From assembly GCF_001889065.1 (NCBI RefSeq), contig NZ_LWHB01000034.1, forward strand, positions 1-11,534: a stretch of 11,534 nucleotides of DNA, given 5' to 3'. The position numbers and the translations under genes are program-made. Positions 6,092 through 11,534 of this stretch are shown one piece after another. The stretch is from Suttonella ornithocola. Its GTDB lineage: Bacteria; Pseudomonadota; Gammaproteobacteria; Cardiobacteriales; Cardiobacteriaceae. The first letter of the stretch is position 1, and each line of letters starts with the position of its first letter. The notes under the pieces were generated by a model that saw nothing but the letters and a program-made list of their open reading frames with translations, was not told where the DNA came from and ran no database searches.

Positions 6092-9000
6092 TTATCTAAA
6101 TGCTTTTATCCCCGCGCGGAAAATATTTTGTGGACGAATAGTAGGGTAATGATTGCGATATAGATTATCTTGCCAACGCTCACTATGCCCCATTTTCCCT
6201 AAAATTCTACCACAAGGGCTTGTAATCGCTTCAATAGCATTTAAAGAGCCATTAGGATTATAAGAAGGATGCATTGTTGGAATGAGCAATTTAGGATCAG
6301 CATATTGAATCGCAACTTGCCCATTTTCAATCAAATTATCTAATGCTTCATCGCTACAATAAAATCTTCCTTCTCCATGAGATAACGCAACATCATGTGC
6401 TTCCCCAATGATAAACTCAGAAAGCCAAGGACTAGCATTATTTGAAATAATTGTTGTTGCAATTCTGGCGATATGACGACCTATACGATTATGCGCTAAT
6501 GTAGGATCACCTATTTTTGGTTGTTTCACTTCACCATAAGGCAATAATCCTGTTTTTACTAATGCTTGAAAACCATTACAAATACCAAGAATCAATCCAT
6601 CGCGTGCTAAAAATCGTGCAATAGCTTCTTGAATATGTGGTTCAAATATAATGTTGGCAATAAATTTTCCACTACCATCAGGCTCATCACCCGCACTAAA
6701 CCCACCAGATAATGCAAAAATTTGACAATTATCTAGACTTTTTACCAAAGCATTAAGAGAATTTTGAATATCTGTCTGATGGTTATTACAAATAACAATT
6801 TCTTCAATTATTCCCCCTTCTCGCACAAAAGCTTTTGCGGTATCTAGCTCGCTATTAGTACCGGGGAAAACTGGTAAACAAATGCGTGGAGTGGGGATTT
6901 TTGTTGTAATAGGACGTGCTTTTGCTAAAGGTTTAGCTTCAATAATAGAAGCATTCCCTTCTGGTTTCGCACCGTTTAAAGGGTAAATATCTGCTAAAGA
7001 CTGTGTTAAAGGCTCAAGTTCTGATAAATCAAGTGATTGAGAACCAATTACAATTTTAGATTCCGCAATAGTATAGCCTAAATGTAATAGATTTGGTGCA
7101 ATTCCTAATCCGCCCTCACTGCTGATTAAAAAGCCCCCATATTCTGGTAAAAAGGCATCGGGAAGCTCGTTAATCTTAACACCAATTTTATTCCCAATAG
7201 CTGATTCATAAATCGCTTGAATAACACCACCATGGCGAATACTACGAATAGAAGCAATAATTCCCTCGTCTATTGCTTCTTGAATAAAATCATTAGCTTC
7301 TAAAATTGCTGAAAAATCCGGGCGTCCATGATTATCTTGAGGACAACGTAACCAATATAGCTGATGCTCAGCTTGTTTAAATTCTGCACTAATCGTTTTA
7401 TCTGCCGCAACTGTTCCAACGGCAAAAGCAATCAATGTCGGCGGTACATCTAAAGCACCAAAACTACCACTCATACTATCTTTGCCACCAATGGCTGCAC
7501 GCTCAATCCCTTTTAAAGCATGATGAGCACCTAAAAGTGCAGAAGTTGGCCATCCCCAACGAACAGCATCAGAACCTAGTTTTGGAAAATACTCTTGCAA
7601 AGAAAAATGTGCTGTTCGTAAATTTCCGCCAACCGCAATGAGTCTAGCGGCAGCTTCACAAACCGCATACATTCCACCATGATAAGGACTTTGTGCGCTA
7701 AACTCAGGATAAAATCCATAGGCCAAAATAGAGGCTGTATTGGTTTTTGTTTCTACTGGTAACTTATAAACAGAAGCTTCCGTTGGTGTTGCTTGGTAAT
7801 ATCCACCATAAGGTTTTAATACACAAGAAGCGCCTACATTAAAATCAAATCTATCTCCTAGCCCTCTTTGGTCCGCAAAATTCAAAGTTTTGAGCTGAGA
7901 ACGTAAGCCATCTTGCCAAACCTCTTCAGAATAATAATGAGGTTTAGCAGCAGAAATTTGCACTTCTTGTTGTACCGTTTTGGCACCATGACTATCTAAA
8001 AAATTTCTAGAAAGAGAAACAATGACCTCTCCTCTCCAACGCATAATGAGCTTATCATTATCTGTAACAGTCGCAATATGAGTCGCTTGAAGGTTTTCTG
8101 TTGCTGCTAATTGTTGAATAACTAATAAATCTTCTGGTGCAATAACAATTGCCATTCTTTCTTGACTTTCACTAATGGCTAATTCAGTACCATTTAATCC
8201 TTGATATTTCGTTGGAACACAGTCTAAATCAATCTCTAAACTTTCTGCTAATTCTCCAACGGCAACAGAAACTCCGCCGGCACCAAAGTCATTGCATCGT
8301 TTAATCTTTCTTGCAAACTCGCCTTTTCTAAACAATCTTTGAAGTTTTCGTTCTTCTGGAGGATTACCTTTCTGTACCTCAGCAGCACTTTGCGCTAATG
8401 AGTCTTGATGATGTTCTTTTGAAGAGCCGGTTGCCCCACCGCATCCATCTCTGCCTGTAGCGCCACCTAACAATAGGACTAAGTCACCAGCTTTAGGAAC
8501 TTCACGCCTAACATGCTCTGCAGGTGTTGCCGCAACTACTGCACCTACTTCCATATGCTTAGCTTTATATCCCTCATGATAAAACTCAACTATTTGACCA
8601 GTCGCCAAACCAATTTGATTTCCATAAGAAGATGCACCTGCCGCACTTCGCTCAGCAATTACTCGCTGAGGAAGTTTTCCCGGTAAAGTATCTTTAATAT
8701 TTTCTCTTGGGTCTGCGCTACCACTGATACGCATTGCTTGATACACATAAGCCCGTCCTGACAGAGGGTCACGTATAGCACCACCAATACAAGTAGAAGC
8801 CCCCCCAAAAGGTTCTATTTCTGTTGGATGATTATGTGTTTCATTTTTAAACTGCAATAACCAAGAACGAGAAGTGTCATTCTCGTCCACATCTACAAAG
8901 ACAGAACAAGCATTAACTTCCTCGGAAAACTCTACATCTTCTAATTTACCTTGGCTGCGTAGGTACTTTGCATCTATCGTTGCAAGTTCCATCAATGTAA

Positions 9001-9796
9001 CAGGACGGCTATCAGCTTTAGCGCCATAAACCATCCGACGCTTATCTAAGAAATCTTCAAAATCTAGCCGTATTTCTTGTCCTAACGCATTTTCTGGAAA
9101 ACGAATATTCTGTAATTCGGTTAAGAAAGTGGTATGACGACAATGATCTGACCAGTAAGTATCTAACACCCTTATTTCTGTTTCGCTAGGTGCTCGATTT
9201 TCTTCTTGAAAATAACGCTGTACCAAAAGTAAGTCAGCTAAAGACATAGCTAATCCAAAATTTTGATGCCACTCAGCTAAAGCATCTTCACTTTGTAACT
9301 GTAACAGGTCTGGATAATACGCAATATCGCTAGATTGACTAGCATCTAGTAAAGTTTGATTAGATAAATCTTTTTCTCGACTTTCAATAGGGTTGATTAA
9401 AAAATGCTTTAACCGCTCCAACCCTTCTTCATTAATTTCGCCTTTAATTAAATACGCGTTTGCGGTTCTAACCTGGGTATTGGCATAATCATCGCTAATC
9501 AATCGTAAACATTGTTCTGCTGAATCTGCTCTTTGATCGAACTGACCGGGTAAAGGTTCAACAACAATAATATGACTTGCTCGAGGAAGTTCTTTTAAAA
9601 CCTCATCTGTCACAGAATCTGCGAATATCTGATTCACCGCTTTTTCTATATTTTCTGGTGCATGATATATATCATAAATAGCAACAGCTTCAATCTCCTG
9701 TAGTTCAGGTAATTGAAGCTGGGCTTGCAACGTTGATAACGAAAAAGCGCTTTGGCGAAATGCTAAGCGCTTGCGGATGAAGATGCGCTGAAACAT
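6092..9796 (-). CDS. purL: Phosphoribosylformylglycinamidine synthase, single-chain PurL
   Basis: This enzyme makes FGAM from FGAR, ATP and glutamine (purine step 4). At 1234 residues it is the large form combining all activities. An N-terminal PurS-like domain spans about 1-150. A linker and first AIRS-like half carry YWSDHCRHTTF (214-224) and NETHNHPTEIEPFGG (318-332). A second half carries AAIGGKDSMSGSFG. A C-terminal glutamine amidotransferase domain runs from about 971, with nucleophile Cys1073 in LGICNGFQ and the His1204/Glu1206 pair in GKMGHSER. The start (MFQRIFIRKR), the GHSER ending and the length fit the 'clade II' PurL known from streptococci and clostridia rather than the 1295-residue E. 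coli form. The ribosome site before the ATG is weak, but no better in-frame start exists. It is first in the purL-orf86-purC-purM operon and lies 87 bases from ispB. Confidence 0.96.
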   Translation of the reverse strand: MFQRIFIRKRLAFRQSAFSLSTLQAQLQLPELQEIEAVAIYDIYHAPENIEKAVNQIFADSVTDEVLKELPRASHIIVVEPLPGQFDQRADSAEQCLRLISDDYANTQVRTANAYLIKGEINEEGLERLKHFLINPIESREKDLSNQTLLDASQSSDIAYYPDLLQLQSEDALAEWHQNFGLAMSLADLLLVQRYFQEENRAPSETEIRVLDTYWSDHCRHTTFLTELQNIRFPENALGQEIRLDFEDFLDKRRMVYGAKADSRPVTLMELATIDAKYLRSQGKLEDVEFSEEVNACSVFVDVDENDTSRSWLLQFKNETHNHPTEIEPFGGASTCIGGAIRDPLSGRAYVYQAMRISGSADPRENIKDTLPGKLPQRVIAERSAAGASSYGNQIGLATGQIVEFYHEGYKAKHMEVGAVVAATPAEHVRREVPKAGDLVLLLGGATGRDGCGGATGSSKEHHQDSLAQSAAEVQKGNPPEERKLQRLFRKGEFARKIKRCNDFGAGGVSVAVGELAESLEIDLDCVPTKYQGLNGTELAISESQERMAIVIAPEDLLVIQQLAATENLQATHIATVTDNDKLIMRWRGEVIVSLSRNFLDSHGAKTVQQEVQISAAKPHYYSEEVWQDGLRSQLKTLNFADQRGLGDRFDFNVGASCVLKPYGGYYQATPTEASVYKLPVETKTNTASILAYGFYPEFSAQSPYHGGMYAVCEAAARLIAVGGNLRTAHFSLQEYFPKLGSDAVRWGWPTSALLGAHHALKGIERAAIGGKDSMSGSFGALDVPPTLIAFAVGTVAADKTISAEFKQAEHQLYWLRCPQDNHGRPDFSAILEANDFIQEAIDEGIIASIRSIRHGGVIQAIYESAIGNKIGVKINELPDAFLPEYGGFLISSEGGLGIAPNLLHLGYTIAESKIVIGSQSLDLSELEPLTQSLADIYPLNGAKPEGNASIIEAKPLAKARPITTKIPTPRICLPVFPGTNSELDTAKAFVREGGIIEEIVICNNHQTDIQNSLNALVKSLDNCQIFALSGGFSAGDEPDGSGKFIANIIFEPHIQEAIARFLARDGLILGICNGFQALVKTGLLPYGEVKQPKIGDPTLAHNRIGRHIARIATTIISNNASPWLSEFIIGEAHDVALSHGEGRFYCSDEALDNLIENGQVAIQYADPKLLIPTMHPSYNPNGSLNAIEAITSPCGRILGKMGHSERWQDNLYRNHYPTIRPQNIFRAGIKAFR

Positions 9797-9812
9797 AAAA
9801 TAAACCGCAATA

Positions 9813-9831
9813 AAAATGAAAAACTCATTTT
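9813..9831 (-). terminator. Weak AT-rich hairpin between ispB and purL
   Basis: AAAATGA (9813-9819) and TCATTTT (9825-9831) form a 7-bp AT-rich stem with a 5-base loop. On the minus strand it is followed by TATTGCGG. It could weakly end the ispB transcript or be part of the purL leader. The rest of the 87-base gap shows no PurR-like palindrome or purine riboswitch that I can recognise. TGTTAAAAT just before the hairpin is a possible -10 region for purL, without a clear -35. Confidence 0.3.
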
Positions 9832-9883
9832 AACACAGATATATCATGTTAAAACCCAAAACGATTAGATACTCAGTCATTTT

Positions 9884-10861
9884 TTAGAAATCTCGTTGAA
9901 TAGCTTCATAAGCTAGAGATACTAATGCTGTTTTATAATCGCTATCAGAAAAAATATCTAATACTTTTATAGCATTTTTTATCATATTATTTGCCTGCTC
10001 TCGACTATAAATTAAGGCATCCGTTTGATTTAATAACTCAATAACTTCATTAATAGCTTCTCTATCGCCTGTTTCTATAATGATTCTTAATCGTTTTTGA
10101 GCAAAACCTTCTAGCTGAGATTGCGCACGTATCAAAGGAAGTGTTGGCTTACCTTCAGCCAAGTCATCTCCTAAAGACTTTCCTAATTTAGCCACATCAC
10201 CTGTATAATCGAGTAAATCATCAATAATTTGGAATCCCAATCCTAAGTAACGCCCATAATCTGCAAGTGCTTGAACTTTAGTTTGGTCAAGATTAGCCAA
10301 TTGAGCAGGTACTTTACAAGCAGCGGAAAATAATACAGCTGTTTTAAGCTCAATTACTCGATAATAACGTTCTTCATCCACATCTGGATCATGCATATTA
10401 GACAGCTGCATTACCTCTCCAGCAGCAATTAAATTTGTTGCTTCTGCCATGGTTTCTAAAATCGCCATATTTCCCGTTCTCACCATGAGCTGAAAAGCAC
10501 GGGTATAAAGAAAATCTCCTACCAAGACACTCGCAGCATTTGAAAAAGCAATATTTGCAGTTGGTTGACCACGTCGCATTTCTGATTCATCAACAACATC
10601 ATCATGTAATAAAGTCGCGTTATGAATAAACTCAATAAACGCCGCAGCAGTGATAGCATATTGATGATGATATTGACAAACGCCAGCGCTTAATAATGTA
10701 AGTAGTGGGCGAAAACGCTTACCACCCTGTCCCAAAGCATAATGCATAACCAATTCAGCCAAAGGTACTTCTGACTGCATTTCGGCATGCATAACAGCTT
10801 CAGTCTGCTCTATTTCTTTTTTGATAAGCGTTTGTATCTGCTGGCGAGTCATTAAGTTCAT
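9884..10861 (-). CDS. ispB: All-trans polyprenyl (octaprenyl-type) diphosphate synthase
   Basis: IspB lengthens farnesyl diphosphate with isopentenyl diphosphate to make the side chain of ubiquinone or menaquinone. The 325-residue protein is all-helical in pattern and has every landmark of trans-prenyltransferases: GGKRFRP (46-52), the first Asp-rich motif LLHDDVVDESEMRRG (Asp87, 88, 91), and the second one GFQIIDDLLDYTGD (Asp214, 215, 218), followed by KLGKSLGDDLAEGK. Product chain length cannot be read from sequence. The chosen ATG gives MNL, as in E. coli IspB. An in-frame ATG nine bases earlier (10868-10870) is possible, and a GGAGGG lies 14 bases before that one, so the start is uncertain by three residues. 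In many gammaproteobacteria rplU-rpmA lies divergently upstream; here there is only mobile-element debris. Confidence 0.95.
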   Translation of the reverse strand: MNLMTRQQIQTLIKKEIEQTEAVMHAEMQSEVPLAELVMHYALGQGGKRFRPLLTLLSAGVCQYHHQYAITAAAFIEFIHNATLLHDDVVDESEMRRGQPTANIAFSNAASVLVGDFLYTRAFQLMVRTGNMAILETMAEATNLIAAGEVMQLSNMHDPDVDEERYYRVIELKTAVLFSAACKVPAQLANLDQTKVQALADYGRYLGLGFQIIDDLLDYTGDVAKLGKSLGDDLAEGKPTLPLIRAQSQLEGFAQKRLRIIIETGDREAINEVIELLNQTDALIYSREQANNMIKNAIKVLDIFSDSDYKTALVSLAYEAIQRDF

Positions 10862-11028
10862 ATATATTCCATGAAAAAGACGCTAACCCTCCGTATTTTA
10901 GCTGATTCTCGAATAAATGCAGCATTATTTATCTTCGAATAAGAAAAAAATATTGTCGTTACGTAAAATAAATAAATTAAATTTATTCGGAAAAACTTAT
11001 AATTTTTTTTGTAAAAAATTATATCTAA
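10862..11028. other. AT-rich leader upstream of ispB
   Basis: This non-coding stretch between ispB and MITE B contains three copies of a CGAATAA word: two direct (near 10909 and 10939) and one inverted as TTATTCG near 10984. It also has a GGAGGG on the minus strand at 10885-10890. It should hold the ispB promoter. CTAAAAT near 10897-10903 is a possible -10 on the minus strand, but I cannot pair it with a good -35. No gene is seen here. Confidence 0.4.
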
Positions 11029-11159
11029 TGAGACCTTTGCAAAATTCTATTTTATGTGAATTTTTACTATTAGTAGAGAAATAAGCATATGATTTTAATA
11101 GATTTTTTAAAATTAAAAAAATTAAAAACTCTCTTTTTTTGTCTTTTGCAAAGGTCTCA
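11029..11159. mobile_element. MITE B, 131 bp, perfect 16-bp inverted ends
   Basis: TGAGACCTTTGCAAAA (11029-11044) and TTTTGCAAAGGTCTCA (11144-11159) are exact inverted repeats. The interior is AT-rich without a reading frame. It is the uninterrupted relative of MITE A: the left ends share TTTGCAAAATTC followed by a TTTTA block, and the right halves share ATGATTTTAATA and a run of A-rich words up to the terminal repeat. No target duplication is apparent at the flanks. A full-length IS with the same ends must have supplied the transposase, but none is visible in this window. Confidence 0.85.
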
Positions 11160-11256
11160 AATCGTTAAACGCAAAATTGGTACTAGTCTGACCGGATTGT
11201 CTTTTAATTCTGTCATGGTATTAGAACTGTACAAAGATAAGCCATTATTCCCATTA
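11160..11256. pseudogene. Short gene-like remnant between MITE B and IS630 copy 2
   Basis: This 97-base piece is squeezed between two mobile elements. One frame on each strand is open for 32 codons, and in both cases the stop codon is supplied by an element end: plus strand to TAG at 11257-11259 (first bases of the IS630 repeat), minus strand to TGA at 11157-11159 (first bases of the MITE). Translations are TSLTGLSFNSVMVLELYKDK (plus, internal) and LYSSNTMTELKDNPVRLVPI (minus, internal). I recognise neither. It is probably a scrap of a gene destroyed by the insertions, but strand and identity are undecided and it could be non-coding. Confidence 0.3.
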
Positions 11257-11534
11257 TAGTGCAATCATCTAAAACCCAACCCAATCCAAAGCAGATAAAA
11301 GAATAAAGTATCAATACAATCCATCCGCCATTCTTTGCGGATTTGCTTAATCCAAGCCCACATCTTTTCAATAGGATTTAAGTCTGGACTATAAGGGGGT
11401 AACCAAACTATCTCATGCCCATGCTCTTCAATGATTGCTTGAATATCACTGCGTTTATGAAAAGCGGCATTGTCCATGACAATTACACTGTTTTTAGGTA
11501 ACTCAGGTAACAGTGCTTCTCTCACCCAATGAGA
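11257..11534 (-). mobile_element. IS630-family element, copy 2 (runs off the right edge)
   Basis: The downstream end of this element is at 11257, where the plus strand reads TA then TAGTGCAATCATC. The inner part of the repeat contains the 14-mer ATCCAAAGCAGATA (11284-11297), shared with copy 1. orfB occupies the rest. It has the same orientation as copy 1, so the two copies bracket the window's genes as direct repeats. Since the window shows the opposite ends of the two copies, their overall identity cannot be compared. Confidence 0.8.
11265..11534 (-). CDS. IS630-family transposase, orfB (C-terminal part, partial)
   Basis: The frame is open from the right edge to TGA at 11265-11267 and gives about 89 residues of the catalytic half. 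VIVMDNAAFHK carries the second Asp of the DDE triad. WLPPYSPDLNPIEKMWAWIK carries the Glu and the Pro-Tyr-Ser-Pro-Asp-Leu-Asn-Pro signature that is near-universal in IS630 DDE domains. The end IDTLFFYLLWIGLGFR lies within the terminal inverted repeat, as the stop codon is only eight bases inside the element. A GTG at 11523-11525 is just an internal Val: the frame continues upstream through Ser-His-Trp to the edge. Confidence 0.9.
   Translation of the reverse strand, partial: SHWVREALLPELPKNSVIVMDNAAFHKRSDIQAIIEEHGHEIVWLPPYSPDLNPIEKMWAWIKQIRKEWRMDCIDTLFFYLLWIGLGFR

Noticed and set aside
7435..7641. Plus-strand open frame of 68 codons inside purL (also 2115-2327, 4093-4296, 5100-5318 and 5910-6149)
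   Set aside because: All lie opposite well-conserved minus-strand genes, or in one case span the opposite strand of orf86 and the purL end. None resembles a known protein or has a convincing ribosome site.
9797..9883. A PurR operator or purine riboswitch before purL
   Set aside because: No ACGCAAACGTTTGCGT-like palindrome and no purine aptamer core is visible in these 87 bases.
634..11159. The two MITEs as ends of a composite transposon or a CRISPR-like repeat set
   Set aside because: Each MITE has its own pair of inverted ends and is complete in itself. There are only two, far apart, with no regular spacers.

Overview
This is an AT-rich bacterial stretch. It most likely comes from a low-GC gammaproteobacterium: PepD and IspB are of the enterobacterial type, and the left and right flanks carry IS630, IS1 and short inverted-repeat elements of a style I associate with Moraxellaceae, Neisseriaceae and Cardiobacteriales. 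I cannot place it more finely from sequence alone. Every protein gene in the window reads on the minus strand, so transcription runs right to left.

Right flank (about 10862-11534). The 3' half of an IS630-type transposase runs off the right edge. Its inverted repeat starts next to a TA target. Then come a 96-base remnant of disrupted DNA, a 131-bp MITE with perfect 16-bp ends, and an AT-rich leader in front of ispB.

Core (1214-10861). In transcription order the genes are ispB (polyprenyl diphosphate synthase for the quinone side chain), purL, an unrecognised 86-residue gene, purC, purM, a hisA gene fused in frame to a GNAT acetyltransferase domain, and pepD (M20 aminoacyl-histidine dipeptidase). 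purL-orf86-purC-purM are tightly packed (gaps of 17 and 43 bases, then a 4-base ATGA overlap). They end at a perfect 13-bp hairpin and look like one operon for purine steps 4, 5 and 7. hisA and pepD are probably separate units: a strong hairpin with a T-tract follows hisA. PurL, PurC and PurM all look closer to the Firmicute forms I know than to those of E. coli, which suggests an old transfer of a purine module. HisA sits one step before the reaction that releases AICAR, which re-enters the purine route downstream of PurC, so the neighbourhood makes metabolic sense.

Left flank (1-1213). This is a nest of mobile elements. An IS1-family transposase gene, read right to left, is broken by a 252-bp MITE (634-885) that lacks any IS1 sequence for the first catalytic residue. 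That MITE is itself a copy of the right-hand MITE carrying a second, TA-flanked MITE (663-781). Further on, the IS1 gene is cut again by an IS630 element (1-502) inserted at a TA. The IS630 element carries a complete orfA, an A7G slippery run and the start of orfB in the -1 frame.

The housekeeping block is therefore bracketed by related IS630 copies in the same orientation and by two members of one MITE family. The most notable points are the HisA-GNAT fusion, the uncharacterised small gene inside the purine operon, the nested mobile elements, and the TA-flanked MITE whose ends begin like those of the IS630.
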